From an uncultured Pseudodesulfovibrio sp. (lineage in GTDB: Bacteria; Desulfobacterota; Desulfovibrionia; Desulfovibrionales; Desulfovibrionaceae): DNA of 64,000 nucleotides. This document shows, piece after piece, positions 1 through 8,790 of this stretch. A program made the translations under genes and the position numbers. The notes below the pieces were generated by a model. That model worked only from the letters and a program-made list of their open reading frames with translations, was not told where the DNA came from and made no database searches. The stretch spans positions 2,083,501 to 2,147,500 of the forward strand of contig NZ_OY776488.1 in the NCBI RefSeq assembly GCF_963675635.1, read 5' to 3'. Every line of letters begins with the position of its first letter. Position 1 is the stretch's first letter.

Positions 1-615
1 TTCAAGGACGTAAAAGTTCTCACCATGTTCACCTCGGCTCCGTCCCACATCATGAGCAAGGTGGCCGTCAAGCAGTTGTCCGATCTCAATGGACTTGAAC
101 TGCGAGCCTCAGGTTCCATCCTGAAAATACTGAGCGGCCTTGGCGCACAGGGAGTGGGAATGCCCATGTCCCAGACGCCGGAAGCCCTCCAAAAAGGCGT
201 GGTAAAAGGACTCGTGTCCTCCTACGACGTCTTGAAGGACATGAACTTCGCCGAGCTGTGCCGTTATGAGACCGTCACCAACCTGCCGGTTTATCCGTTC
301 GCCATCATCATGAACAAGGATCGCTGGGAATCCCTGTCTGCCGAAACCAAAAAGATCCTTGACGATCTTGGCCGTGAACAGGCTCAATGGACCGGCAAGT
401 ACCTGGACGACTACACCAGCAAGGCGCTTGCATGGTCCAAAGAAAAATATCAGGTGGAAGTCTTTGAACTGACCGATACCGATTACGCCGAGATCAAGAA
501 ACAGGGTGAACCTCTCATCACAGCTTGGAAGGCTGACGCAGCCAAGGCCGGACTCGATGCGGAAGCCATCCTGGCAGAGATGCTCGCCCTCAAGGCGAAA
601 TACGAAGCACAATAA
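1..615 (+). CDS. dctP: TRAP transporter solute-binding protein, DctP family (5' end outside window)
   Basis: The reading frame is open to the left edge, so only the C-terminal 204 residues are visible. They have the character of the second lobe of DctP-type periplasmic receptors: a VxxLSSYDVLKDM-like segment, a hinge segment ending in FAIIMNKDRW, and a long amphipathic C-terminal helix (TKKILDDLG... to the end). The family captures C4-dicarboxylates or other organic acids in the periplasm and delivers them to the DctQM permease; the substrate cannot be read from this fragment. The two permease genes follow directly on the same strand, after an intrinsic terminator at 625-661. A partial gene of the same family with another ligand (for example sialic acid or a keto acid) is equally possible. 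Confidence 0.88.
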   Translation, partial: FKDVKVLTMFTSAPSHIMSKVAVKQLSDLNGLELRASGSILKILSGLGAQGVGMPMSQTPEALQKGVVKGLVSSYDVLKDMNFAELCRYETVTNLPVYPFAIIMNKDRWESLSAETKKILDDLGREQAQWTGKYLDDYTSKALAWSKEKYQVEVFELTDTDYAEIKKQGEPLITAWKADAAKAGLDAEAILAEMLALKAKYEAQ

Positions 616-624
616 AACGGTTAC

Positions 625-661
625 AAAGCGCCTCCGTAATCATTGCGGAGGCGCTTTTTTT
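625..661 (+). terminator. Intrinsic terminator between dctP and dctQ
   Basis: A 12-bp perfect stem (625-636 with 646-657) closes a 9-nt loop and ends in seven T. It sits inside the TRAP gene set, 10 bases before the dctQ start. It would end most transcripts after the binding-protein gene and let fewer read into the permease genes, giving more receptor than permease. Confidence 0.85.
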
Positions 662-670
662 GAGAAAAAT

Positions 671-1159
671 ATGATCGATACTCTGGACTTCATCAGCGGC
701 GTCATCGCCAAAACACTCACTGCACTGGCCGGAATTTTCCTCGTAGCCATGATGCTTCTGGCATGCGCCAACATGGTACTGCGTGCCGTATGGGCACCGT
801 TGCAGGGCACTTTCGAGCTCATGGGTTTCATGGGCGCGGTTGTAGCCACCTTTTCATTGGCCTTTGCGCAGCGCAAAAAAGCCCACATCGCCGTGGGCAT
901 CCTGCTTGCCCGATTTCCGGCAACCGTCCGACGATTGGCTGACGCAGCCACCAGCGCTTGCTCCTGCGCATTCTTTACGCTGGCCGGTATCGAAACATGG
1001 AAATGGGCAGCGTTTCTCGTACAGACAAACGAGGTCTCGGAAACTCTCCAGATCATCTACCATCCGTTTGTTTTTGCCGCATCAGCAGGCTGCCTCGCAT
1101 TGGCATTCGTTCTGGCTGTCGACACCCTCAAAACCCTGACCGCAGAAAAGGTGGCGTAA
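671..1159 (+). CDS. dctQ: TRAP transporter small permease, DctQ family
   Basis: This is the 162-residue small integral membrane subunit of the TRAP transporter. The frame is open from 506, but that stretch overlaps the dctP end and the terminator, so I place the start at ATG 671. Four hydrophobic segments can be seen (roughly residues 13-36, 48-68, 85-108 and 125-150), the usual DctQ number. A conserved-looking ELMGFMGAVV segment lies in the second helix. DctQ holds DctM and contacts the binding protein. The stop codon TAA shares its last base with the ATG of the next gene, so the two are translationally coupled. Confidence 0.88.
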   Translation: MIDTLDFISGVIAKTLTALAGIFLVAMMLLACANMVLRAVWAPLQGTFELMGFMGAVVATFSLAFAQRKKAHIAVGILLARFPATVRRLADAATSACSCAFFTLAGIETWKWAAFLVQTNEVSETLQIIYHPFVFAASAGCLALAFVLAVDTLKTLTAEKVA

Positions 1160-2463
1160 TGGACCCGATTACCGCCGGAATCGTCGGCACATTCATACTG
1201 CTCGCCTCCATATTTCTACTCCGTATCCCTGTAGGTTTTGCCATGGGCATCATCGGGTTCGGTGGGTTTGCATACGTCCTCAACTGGAATGCGGCCACCG
1301 GCATGCTCGGCACCGAACTGTGGAACGTCTTTTCAAAATACGGCTTGACCGTCATCCCGCTATTCATCCTCATGGGACAAATCTGTTTCTACTCCGGGGT
1401 TAACGAACGGCTGTATAAATCAGCCTACGCCTGGATGGGAGAAATACGCGGCGGTATCGCCATGACCACAGTTCTAGCCTGTGCCGGATTCGCAGCAATC
1501 TGCGGATCCAATTCAGCCACGGCAGCCACCATGTCCACTGTGGCCCTGCCTGAAATGAAAAAATTCAAATACAACCCGATCCTGTCCACCGGAGCAGTTG
1601 CCGCTGGCGCAACACTCGGCGTTGTCATCCCGCCATCCGTGGTCCTCATCATCATAGGATTGCAGACCAGCCAGTCCATTGCCCAGCTTTTTGTCGGCGG
1701 CATGGTCCCCGGCGTACTGCTGACCGTACTCTTTCTCGCCACCATCTGGTATCTCTGCAAAAAAAATCCGGACTGGGGTCCGGCCGGACCAAAGACCACC
1801 TTTGCTGAAAAACTCCGATCCCTGCCCGGCTCCATAGAGATGGTCATTCTCTTCCTTCTGGTTATGGGCGGACTCTTTCTCGGGTTCTTCACCCCTACAG
1901 AAGCCGGTGCGGCCGGTGCAGGCCTGGCCCTGCTCGTTGCCATGCTTACCGGCAAAATGAGTTGGAAGAAATTTCACCTGGCCGTGAACGACTCACTCAA
2001 GATTTCCTGCATGATCATGGTCATCATGCTCGGCGCAGTCATCTTCGGACGATTCCTGGCTGTCACGCGACTGCCCTTTGAGGCCGCAGGCTGGGTAGCC
2101 GGATTACCTATTCCGCCCATGGTCATCATCGGGGTCATCTGTCTGATTTACATCATCGGCGGGATGGTCATGGATGCACTTGCCCTGCTCCTGGTAACCA
2201 TCCCGATATTCTTCCCTGTGGTCACGGCCATGGGCTACGACCCGCTCTGGTTCGGTGTACTCATCACCGTTGTCACCACCCTTGGAGCCATCACTCCGCC
2301 CGTGGGCGTCAACACATTTATCGTGGCTTCCATGGCAAAAAACGTCCCCATGACAGATGTGTTCAAGGGTGTGTCATATTTCGTTGCCGCCTATGTTCTC
2401 TGCGTGGCCATATTAATGCTTTTCCCGGGTGTCGTCACATTTCTGCCGAGGCTGATGCAATAG
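1159..2463 (+). CDS. dctM: TRAP transporter large permease, DctM family
   Basis: This 434-residue protein is of normal length for DctM. It has a dozen hydrophobic segments and family motifs such as GSNSATAATMSTVALPEM (residues about 114-131), GVVIPPS near 155 and a second GAITPPVG near 377. The two PP-containing hairpins are characteristic of the DctM/ion-transporter fold. It forms the sodium-driven translocation channel with DctQ. The start ATG at 1159 overlaps the dctQ stop by one base. The frame is open upstream to 958, but that part lies within dctQ and is not used. No clear terminator is seen after the gene. Confidence 0.93.
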   Translation: MDPITAGIVGTFILLASIFLLRIPVGFAMGIIGFGGFAYVLNWNAATGMLGTELWNVFSKYGLTVIPLFILMGQICFYSGVNERLYKSAYAWMGEIRGGIAMTTVLACAGFAAICGSNSATAATMSTVALPEMKKFKYNPILSTGAVAAGATLGVVIPPSVVLIIIGLQTSQSIAQLFVGGMVPGVLLTVLFLATIWYLCKKNPDWGPAGPKTTFAEKLRSLPGSIEMVILFLLVMGGLFLGFFTPTEAGAAGAGLALLVAMLTGKMSWKKFHLAVNDSLKISCMIMVIMLGAVIFGRFLAVTRLPFEAAGWVAGLPIPPMVIIGVICLIYIIGGMVMDALALLLVTIPIFFPVVTAMGYDPLWFGVLITVVTTLGAITPPVGVNTFIVASMAKNVPMTDVFKGVSYFVAAYVLCVAILMLFPGVVTFLPRLMQ

Positions 2464-2592
2464 GATGGTCCCGGCGGCTGAAGCTAAGGATTATTGACAC
2501 TATTCTTTGATTGCCACTATTCCGTGAACCATCGGCGCTTGTCATACGCTCCATACTTGCCAATGAGGTTGGTCAACAGGTACGGTGTATAG

Positions 2593-4980
2593 ATGGCTGC
2601 ATCCCTTTGGAAAAAAATGGCGAAAAGGTCGCTTCTCCTCGTCCCCTGGCTGCTTGCGCTCGTCTTGGCCGTGGGGTGGATGTTGACTGTATGGACACCG
2701 AAGTATCTGGAAGAGCTCATCCCTCGGCTGGCAGCCGACATGGGAGTGGAGCTGACCGAATTCAGGATCAATCATGCCGGACTTTTCTCGGCAGACATCG
2801 GGCCGGTACACATTGGGAACGGCGTCAGGACACTCAAACTCTCCAATGTCCATGTGACCTACACGCCGGCCTCTCTCAAACGCAAACGCATTGACACCGT
2901 CCTTCTTGACGGCCTGAGTCTGACTTGTTCATTTGAGAATGGGAAATTCACCCTGCCTCTACTTGATCTTCTGCCGAAATCCCAAGACAACTCAACGTCG
3001 GACAGTGCCATTCCCGATATACCTTTTGACGAACTTCTCATTCAGAACTCCATTCTTTGTTGCACCATTGACGGCAAGCCACTCTCCATCCCCTTTGAAG
3101 CGACCATTACACCGGGCGAAACAGTACAATTTGACCTTCGACTCCGCCCCCGCGACCAGACAATATCTATCAGCGGCAAACTCGGCCCGACGTTAAATGA
3201 TCTTTTATTCACCGCAAATACCGATACGTTCAGACTCGGACCATTCAACGACTTCCTGCCTGTTCCCATCACCGGACGCATGGACCTCGGCCTGACAGGC
3301 GTCATGAACCTATCGCAACCCGATGCGATGACCGCCGATTTCACGCTATCCATGCAGAAAGCCGATTTTTCCTCTCTTGGTGTCCAACTGGCTGATGGCG
3401 CTGTCATCTCAATGAAGGGGGGCCTGGAAAACAAGGAGATTTCTTTTTCCATGCTCCCGGTGTCCGTTGTTGAACCCTTCCCTGTCACAGGAGATATTCG
3501 ATCCGGTAGGATCAGCACAGACTCCTTGTTCGCGCAATTCACGCTGGTCGGGGCCGGGGTGGAAATGGGCGGACGCCTTGAAGCCGACAAGATACCTGAC
3601 AGAACGGACAGCATGTGGAATGTCGCTTTCACTGCGGCCAATCCAGATAATCTGGTTGTCGACACAAATGGACGAGTCATCCATTTGGCTGGATTCATTT
3701 TTTCATTGCAGGGAACTGCGGGACCAGACTCGGCGGACATGATTCTCAACTGTGCGACAAACAGTGCTGGTCTAGGGAACACGACAGTCCGCTCCGGCAA
3801 AATGAGATTGACGCTGCCCCTTGCATGGCCCGCACCTGACCACCACACACAGGGCAAGATGAGCCTCTCCAATGTGCGTATGGATGAGCATACTCTGGGA
3901 AATGTTTCTGCGCGTGTTAGACAACAGGGAACCGATGTAGCTTACAACGGAACACTCTTTACAAAGCTACTTCCTGACCTGCGTATTCCTTTTTCCGGGG
4001 CGTCGTCGATGATCAGCAATCGTACCTCGCTTAACTTCGGCATCAAGAAATACACTTTGCCAAACAACTTTTCCCCGGCAAAACTGGTACCAGCACTCAA
4101 AGACATTACCATATCCGGTGCGCTGGACATGGATGGCGCTATCACAATGGACAAAGAAGGCATACGCAGTCGACTGGGTGCCTTTTTCACCAACGGACAT
4201 ATGGCTGTATCTGGTGGCACGACCTCGATTTCCGGTATTCGGCTTTCCTTTGAGACACCGGACCTTCTTTCGATGCGCAGTTCGCCTGCGCAAACGCTTT
4301 TCTTTGACGCTATTCAGGCCGGTGGTATCGCTATACGTAACGGCAAGATCATGTACCAACTTGAACCCGAAGGAGTGGTTCTTGTAGAACAGGCAGGTTT
4401 TGACTGGGCAGGTGGTCATGTCTCCAGTCGAGCATTCCGAATTGTTCCGGGATCCAAAGAATACGAAGTGACCATGTTCTGTTCCGAACTCAAGCTATCA
4501 GAGATTCTTTCTCAGCTCGGACTGGCCGAAGCACAAGGCGAAGCAGCTATGTCCGGCGAACTACCCGTGACGTTGAAGAATGGGAAAATTTCGTTCAACA
4601 GCGGATTTTTGCACTCTACGCCGGGGCAGGGTGGAACTATTCGGGTCCAGGCCATGGAAGATTTGGTGGCATCCATACCTGAAGGAACGCCCCAGCGCGG
4701 ACAGATAGAACTGGCCCAGGCTGCCGTGCGCGACTTTGAGTACAAATGGGTGCGCATAAAGGCTGACACCGTAGGCGAAGACCTTTTGGTACGCCTGTCA
4801 GTAGACGGCAAACCCGCCGGGACACTTCCCTTTATCTACAAACGGGAATTCGGTGGATTCATGCGCGTTACAGGTGATGTCAAAGGATCGAATTTTCAAG
4901 GACTTCGACTCGACGTGAATTTCAGTGTACCCTTGGACCGAATTTTGCTTTATAAAGACATAGTGAACATGATTGAATAG
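2593..4980 (+). CDS. ydbH: YdbH-like AsmA-family envelope bridging protein
   Basis: This 795-residue protein has one N-terminal membrane anchor (residues 12-32, followed by WTPKYLEELIPRLAADMG). The rest is a long beta-rich periplasmic body, with alternating hydrophobic strands and repeated phrases such as ISGKLG, GTTSISGI and DMDGAI. That architecture belongs to the AsmA/YdbH/TamB/YhdP group, thought to form hydrophobic bridges that carry phospholipids between inner and outer membranes. The two genes just downstream match YnbE and YdbL in size, type and order (ydbH-ynbE-ydbL), which is the main reason for this name. The start ATG lies in a region with a poor ribosome site (cggtgtatag), so a nearby start cannot be excluded. 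Confidence 0.75.
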   Translation: MAASLWKKMAKRSLLLVPWLLALVLAVGWMLTVWTPKYLEELIPRLAADMGVELTEFRINHAGLFSADIGPVHIGNGVRTLKLSNVHVTYTPASLKRKRIDTVLLDGLSLTCSFENGKFTLPLLDLLPKSQDNSTSDSAIPDIPFDELLIQNSILCCTIDGKPLSIPFEATITPGETVQFDLRLRPRDQTISISGKLGPTLNDLLFTANTDTFRLGPFNDFLPVPITGRMDLGLTGVMNLSQPDAMTADFTLSMQKADFSSLGVQLADGAVISMKGGLENKEISFSMLPVSVVEPFPVTGDIRSGRISTDSLFAQFTLVGAGVEMGGRLEADKIPDRTDSMWNVAFTAANPDNLVVDTNGRVIHLAGFIFSLQGTAGPDSADMILNCATNSAGLGNTTVRSGKMRLTLPLAWPAPDHHTQGKMSLSNVRMDEHTLGNVSARVRQQGTDVAYNGTLFTKLLPDLRIPFSGASSMISNRTSLNFGIKKYTLPNNFSPAKLVPALKDITISGALDMDGAITMDKEGIRSRLGAFFTNGHMAVSGGTTSISGIRLSFETPDLLSMRSSPAQTLFFDAIQAGGIAIRNGKIMYQLEPEGVVLVEQAGFDWAGGHVSSRAFRIVPGSKEYEVTMFCSELKLSEILSQLGLAEAQGEAAMSGELPVTLKNGKISFNSGFLHSTPGQGGTIRVQAMEDLVASIPEGTPQRGQIELAQAAVRDFEYKWVRIKADTVGEDLLVRLSVDGKPAGTLPFIYKREFGGFMRVTGDVKGSNFQGLRLDVNFSVPLDRILLYKDIVNMIE

Positions 4981-4992
4981 GGAGATACAGTA

Positions 4993-5205
4993 ATGAAACC
5001 GACATTAATGACACTGGCGGCATGTGGATTGCTCTTGACCGTGTGGAGTTGCTCTACAAGTCACCGGGTTGAAGTGGCCCCTGTGGAAGTCAAACCCATC
5101 CACATCACCATTGACGTCAACGTCAAGGTGGATAAGGAACTGGATAATTTCTTCTCTGACATCGACGAAGCACCAGCAGTACCGGAGGCAACCAATGCGC
5201 AATAA
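4993..5205 (+). CDS. ynbE: YnbE-like small lipoprotein
   Basis: This 70-residue protein has a lipoprotein signal peptide (LLLTVWSC, acylated Cys about residue 20). A conserved phrase follows (KPIHITIDVNVKVDKELDNFF), the hallmark of the YnbE family. It should be anchored in the outer membrane and pair with the C-terminus of YdbH to complete the bridge. It follows ydbH by 12 bases with a good site (gggagatacagta). The ribosome site of ydbL (ggagg, 5184-5188) lies within its last codons and the two frames overlap by 11 bases. Confidence 0.85.
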   Translation: MKPTLMTLAACGLLLTVWSCSTSHRVEVAPVEVKPIHITIDVNVKVDKELDNFFSDIDEAPAVPEATNAQ

Positions 5206-5557
5206 GACCACACTCATCATCGTCATGGCCCTTATCGTCTGCCTTGCAGGTAGCTCGGCTTTTGCCGGTGCCCTCAAGGACCGTATTCTGGCCCGCAAAC
5301 CAGCTGTTGCGGCCATGCTGGCTGACGGTACCGTAGGTGAGAACAACCAGGGATTTCTCGAATTCAAGGGCGCACAGAAACAGGCTGACGTCGTGGCTGC
5401 AGAGAACCAGGACCGTGCCACTGTCTATCAGGCCATAGCCAAAAAGACAGGAACAACTTCTGAGCTGGTGGGCCAGCGCCGTGCCGCCAAGATCGCCCAG
5501 TCCGCCCCCTCTGGCACATGGCTTCAAGACTCAAACGGCAATTGGTATAAAAAATAA
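5195..5557 (+). CDS. ydbL: YdbL family (DUF1318) periplasmic protein
   Basis: A 120-residue protein with a cleavable signal peptide (MRNKTTLIIVMALIVCLAGS, cleavage after AFA). Its YdbL/DUF1318 body contains LKDRILARKPAVAAMLADG, the segment NQGFLEF, and a C-terminal ATYQAIAKKTG-like helix ending in GTWLQDSNGNWYKK. In enterobacteria this protein is thought to act as a periplasmic chaperone for YnbE assembly. The frame is open from 5069, but only ATG 5195 gives a signal peptide and a ggagg site. An intrinsic terminator follows at 5578-5618. Confidence 0.85.
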   Translation: MRNKTTLIIVMALIVCLAGSSAFAGALKDRILARKPAVAAMLADGTVGENNQGFLEFKGAQKQADVVAAENQDRATVYQAIAKKTGTTSELVGQRRAAKIAQSAPSGTWLQDSNGNWYKK

Positions 5558-5577
5558 CTCTTCAATAATTTCAATTC

Positions 5578-5618
5578 GGCGGCGTTATGACATCTCGACA
5601 TAACGCCGCCTTCTCTTT
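5578..5618 (+). terminator. Intrinsic terminator after ydbL
   Basis: A perfect 12-bp stem (5578-5589 with 5599-5610) closes a 9-nt loop and is followed by ttctcttt. It ends the ydbH-ynbE-ydbL transcript only 12 bases before the pseudouridine synthase start. Confidence 0.85.
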
Positions 5619-5629
5619 ACTCTCGGCTC

Positions 5630-6532
5630 ATGCCAGAAGCACAATTCATCACCGTTTCCGAAGCCGAATCAGGACAGAAGCTGCTCCAACTGCTGGAGCG
5701 AAGGCTGACCGGCGACGTTCCACGATCTGCCATCCAGAAATGGATTCGCAAAGGACAGGTGCGCGTGGATAAAGGCCGAAAAAAGCCCTTCGACCGCATC
5801 ACAGCAGGACAAATTGTCCGCATCCCGCCCTATGCGCCGGGAGAAATCAATGCCACCGTCTCAACCGGCACTCTTGTTGTCACGTATGAAGATGTTGACT
5901 TCATGGCTATTTCCAAACCGGCCGGACTGGCGGCTCACGGCGGTGACAAAATCACAGATTCGGTGACCGCCCGACTACGCTCCATCCATGCAAACGCGGA
6001 ATTCATGCCGACACTGGCGCACCGGCTTGACCGGGACACCTCTGGCCTGCTGCTCGCAGCCAAAAGTTATGAAGCATTGCGTACACTCAACGATCAGTTT
6101 GCAGCAGGGAGTATAGGCAAACTCTACATCGCATGGGTAAACGGAAAATGGCAGGAACAGGAAACCGTATTATTGGAAGACCGCATGGAAAAAGACGGCG
6201 CACCAGGAAATGAAAAAGTTCGCACGGGCACTGGCAAAACAGCACTGGCCAAAGTAACTGGACTCATTTCAGGAAACCGGCAAAGCCTTGTCGCCGTGCG
6301 GCTGCTCACGGGACGTACCCATCAGATTCGCGTACAGCTGGCATCTCGAGACCACCCTGTCTGCGGAGACCATAAATACGGCAGATCCAGAGATCGCACA
6401 GCCATGCGCCTTCATTGCTACGCCATGCAGATCATGGGAAAGACCATCACAGTTGACCCACCGTGGAGCGGAAAGTGGGAAGTACCATCAGACGCACTTC
6501 GAAACGCACTGCCTTTATTGTACGACGACTAG
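5630..6532 (+). CDS. RluC/RluD-family 23S rRNA pseudouridine synthase
   Basis: A 300-residue protein with an N-terminal S4-type RNA-binding region (about residues 20-75). The catalytic domain carries the diagnostic HRLDRDTSGLLL (about 129-140), whose second Asp is the catalytic residue. The later GRTHQIRVQL motif (about 226-235) is typical of the RluA/RluC/RluD family. It would isomerise specific uridines in 23S rRNA; RluC is the nearest by domain order, but the target cannot be fixed from sequence. It begins directly after the ydbL terminator with no strong ribosome site, so the exact start is uncertain. Confidence 0.9.
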   Translation: MPEAQFITVSEAESGQKLLQLLERRLTGDVPRSAIQKWIRKGQVRVDKGRKKPFDRITAGQIVRIPPYAPGEINATVSTGTLVVTYEDVDFMAISKPAGLAAHGGDKITDSVTARLRSIHANAEFMPTLAHRLDRDTSGLLLAAKSYEALRTLNDQFAAGSIGKLYIAWVNGKWQEQETVLLEDRMEKDGAPGNEKVRTGTGKTALAKVTGLISGNRQSLVAVRLLTGRTHQIRVQLASRDHPVCGDHKYGRSRDRTAMRLHCYAMQIMGKTITVDPPWSGKWEVPSDALRNALPLLYDD

Positions 6533-6541
6533 CCCTCGGGT

Positions 6542-7093
6542 TTACTTGATAATCATATGGATATTATCATCCGCGCTCTTGTCAAAATCAGCCAGCATGT
6601 CAAACCGTTCGACCATGACTTCATCCAGGGTGGTCCAATCGGAACACAGGGTTTCATCTGTGGTGGGAGTCTGTAGCTTGACCGCCGATATCACATCCAT
6701 GTCAAGCGTTGTGACATATGTCCGAACCAGTTTGCAGTTGTGACTCTGGAAGATCGTCTTGGGAGGGTAGCTCTTGATACTCTTTGCAGGGGCGTCAAGC
6801 CGGAAACCGATCAGGTCCTCAAACTCTGCACGGGACATCATTGAAACCAGAATCACCGACGCATCTTTTGCCCGAAACAGATACCCACGAAACTCCGTCC
6901 CCATAAAGGATCGTTCCACATAGGAGTCATAGGCATAGTCACTCCCCAGTTCCACGATCACAGACTGCCCGGTCTCGGCAGCAGTATAAGTAATCCGGTT
7001 ACCATTTCGAGCTTCACCCACCGGCCCTCTAACCGCACATCCGGCAGCCAAAAACAGAAGAAGCAGGGAGAGGGATATATTAATAAATCTCAT
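6542..7093 (-). CDS. Hypothetical lipoprotein
   Basis: About 183 residues. A lipoprotein signal peptide (SLLLLFLAAGC) is followed by a soluble domain with no family I recognise. I prefer the second of two in-frame ATGs (7093, protein MRFINIS...), because the ggag site directly abuts the first one at 7099 but lies six bases from the second. It is transcribed with the glycine-zipper lipoprotein upstream (stop at 7103), so the pair forms a small operon of envelope lipoproteins. The gene converges on the pseudouridine synthase, 9 bases from its end, with no obvious terminator. Confidence 0.75.
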   Translation of the reverse strand: MRFINISLSLLLLFLAAGCAVRGPVGEARNGNRITYTAAETGQSVIVELGSDYAYDSYVERSFMGTEFRGYLFRAKDASVILVSMMSRAEFEDLIGFRLDAPAKSIKSYPPKTIFQSHNCKLVRTYVTTLDMDVISAVKLQTPTTDETLCSDWTTLDEVMVERFDMLADFDKSADDNIHMIIK

Positions 7094-7102
7094 GGTCATC
7101 TC

Positions 7103-7531
7103 CTATTTCCAGCCGATCACTTCGTACCCTTTTCCGCGGAGGCACTTGTCGACAAATTTTTTGTGAATGGAAGCCGGGTCACCTGACTTTGCAACCTCAT
7201 AGACCGTGGAACCTGCGGCAGCAGCTCCGGCTGATGCACCTGCAGTGCGCAACACATCATTTCCCATAATCGCACCAAAAACGGCACCGGCGGCTGCGGC
7301 CACACCCGCTGACGTTGCCACGTTCTTTGCGGTCTCCCCGGAGTCTCGGGCTGTCGCACCGGCGGCTTCGGCCTTCATGATGCAGTCGTCAATATCAGCC
7401 TGGGCTACTTGCATCCCCACGGAGTCTAGGTGGTCGTTAGGGTACAAGATTGGCCGTTTGGGGCCACAGCCTACAACAAAAAGTAAAAGTCCGGTCATGC
7501 CCAGAAGCATGAAAACCCGCGCGAATCTCAT
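7103..7531 (-). CDS. Glycine-zipper lipoprotein
   Basis: This 142-residue protein has a lipoprotein signal (GLLLFVVGC, Cys at about 22). A central small-residue stretch follows (AAAAGAVFGAIMGN and AGASAGAAAAGSTVYE, about residues 75-113), which forms a glycine-zipper helical hairpin. Two Cys residues occur at about 49 and 130. Such proteins sit in the outer membrane or oligomerise; no precise role can be given. It is divergently oriented from the BON lipoprotein at 7699, and the 167-bp gap between them must hold both promoters. Confidence 0.75.
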   Translation of the reverse strand: MRFARVFMLLGMTGLLLFVVGCGPKRPILYPNDHLDSVGMQVAQADIDDCIMKAEAAGATARDSGETAKNVATSAGVAAAAGAVFGAIMGNDVLRTAGASAGAAAAGSTVYEVAKSGDPASIHKKFVDKCLRGKGYEVIGWK

Positions 7532-7698
7532 TTCAAGCCCTCCAAAATAATCAACGAGATAATACCGTAAATGTCATTCGGGTCAATGGCTAAGGTACCC
7601 TGACATTCCACAGGGTTGCACATCCTTGCCGATGCAAGGGAAAATAGGTATATAGACATAGTCTAGAAACCGATAAACACAATTGCAAGGAGCTTTCC

Positions 7699-8256
7699 AT
7701 GCACCGTTTACTTCCCATATTCATGATGCTCGCAGCCCTGACCTTTTCAGCAATGACTACAGGCTGTGCCGTATACGACGTGGCCGTTGAAGAGCGAAAT
7801 GCCGGAGATTGGGCCGACGATAAGACCATCTCTTTTGTCATTGAAAAGGATTTTCTCGCCGACGATCAGGTCAAATACCTCGACTTTGACGCGTACAGCT
7901 ACGAAGGACACGTCTACATCATCGGTGAATACGAGAGCCGCGCTCAGGTCGATCAGGCCGTGAAGATCGCCAAGGCCGTCAAGGGCGTCCGTTCTGTGAC
8001 AACCTATGTCCTGCCAAAACGGGCCCATGATTATTGCGGCACCACGGACAGCCTGGATATCTATGCCAAGCTCAAGGAAAAGCTCATCAGAGACAAGAAC
8101 ATATGGTCCACCAACATCGAATTCGAAGTGCTACAATGTAATGTCGTTCTGGTTGGACTTCTCGGCAGCAGCGGAGAAATTTCACGGGCCATCGGACATG
8201 CCAAAAGCGTTCCCGGAGTTCGCAATGTCAAATCCTTCCTCAAGGTCAAGAGGTAG
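7699..8256 (+). CDS. BON-domain lipoprotein
   Basis: A 185-residue protein with a lipobox (MTTGC, Cys at 23). Two BON-like units follow (about residues 30-110 and 115-185), each ending in the typical AKAVKGVRSVTTYV or AKSVPGVRNVKSFL pattern. BON domains bind phospholipid or outer-membrane partners, as in DolP and OsmY. The ribosome site is aaggagc. The next gene starts six bases after its stop and is also an envelope lipoprotein, so the two are likely co-transcribed. Confidence 0.85.
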   Translation: MHRLLPIFMMLAALTFSAMTTGCAVYDVAVEERNAGDWADDKTISFVIEKDFLADDQVKYLDFDAYSYEGHVYIIGEYESRAQVDQAVKIAKAVKGVRSVTTYVLPKRAHDYCGTTDSLDIYAKLKEKLIRDKNIWSTNIEFEVLQCNVVLVGLLGSSGEISRAIGHAKSVPGVRNVKSFLKVKR

Positions 8257-8262
8257 CCACCC

Positions 8263-8790
8263 ATGGGCGGCGCGATGAAGTATCACTCCATGGTACGCCC
8301 TCTTATTCTGCTCCTTACAGCGGCTCTGCTCTCCGCAACCGCTCTCTCGGGCTGCGGGACCAAATCGACTGCACCCATATCGCCCGATTCGGTCGTGCAC
8401 AGCCAACCGGCCTCGCCCAAAGCCGCTTCTGTCATCCGCACAGCGCGGGTATTGGTGGGATACCCATACAAATGGGGTGGCCACATACCGGAGACCGGGT
8501 TCGACTGTTCCGGGTTGACATGGTTCGTCTATCGACAAAACGGCATCAACCTGCCCCGCGTATCCTGGCAACAGTTCAGCGCCGGAATATCCGTTGACCG
8601 AAAAGACATCCGCCCCGGGGACCTTGTCTTCTATGAAGTGAATAAGCTCGGAAAATCACTGCATGTCGGCATCGTCACCGACCGCGCCACCTTTGTGCAC
8701 GCCCCCAGCTCCGGCAAACAGGTTATAGAATCGAGTCTGAACTCCCAGTATTGGGCAGGCCACTACCTGGGCGCACGCCGAGTCCTTTAA
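8263..8790 (+). CDS. NlpC/P60 cell-wall endopeptidase lipoprotein
   Basis: A 175-residue protein with a lipoprotein signal (ATALSGC, Cys 31). Its C-terminal NlpC/P60 domain has a visible catalytic triad: Cys 82 in FDCSGLTW, His 134 in LHVGIV and His 146 in VHAPSSG. It should cleave the D-gamma-glutamyl-diaminopimelate bond of peptidoglycan stems in the periplasm. ATG 8275 is a possible alternative start, but AGAGG lies nine bases before 8263. The gene converges on, and overlaps by four bases, the membrane protein on the other strand. Confidence 0.92.
   Translation: MGGAMKYHSMVRPLILLLTAALLSATALSGCGTKSTAPISPDSVVHSQPASPKAASVIRTARVLVGYPYKWGGHIPETGFDCSGLTWFVYRQNGINLPRVSWQQFSAGISVDRKDIRPGDLVFYEVNKLGKSLHVGIVTDRATFVHAPSSGKQVIESSLNSQYWAGHYLGARRVL

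Noticed and set aside
3042..3872. 276-codon frame opposite ydbH
   Set aside because: Lies wholly inside ydbH, whose frame and partners are convincing.
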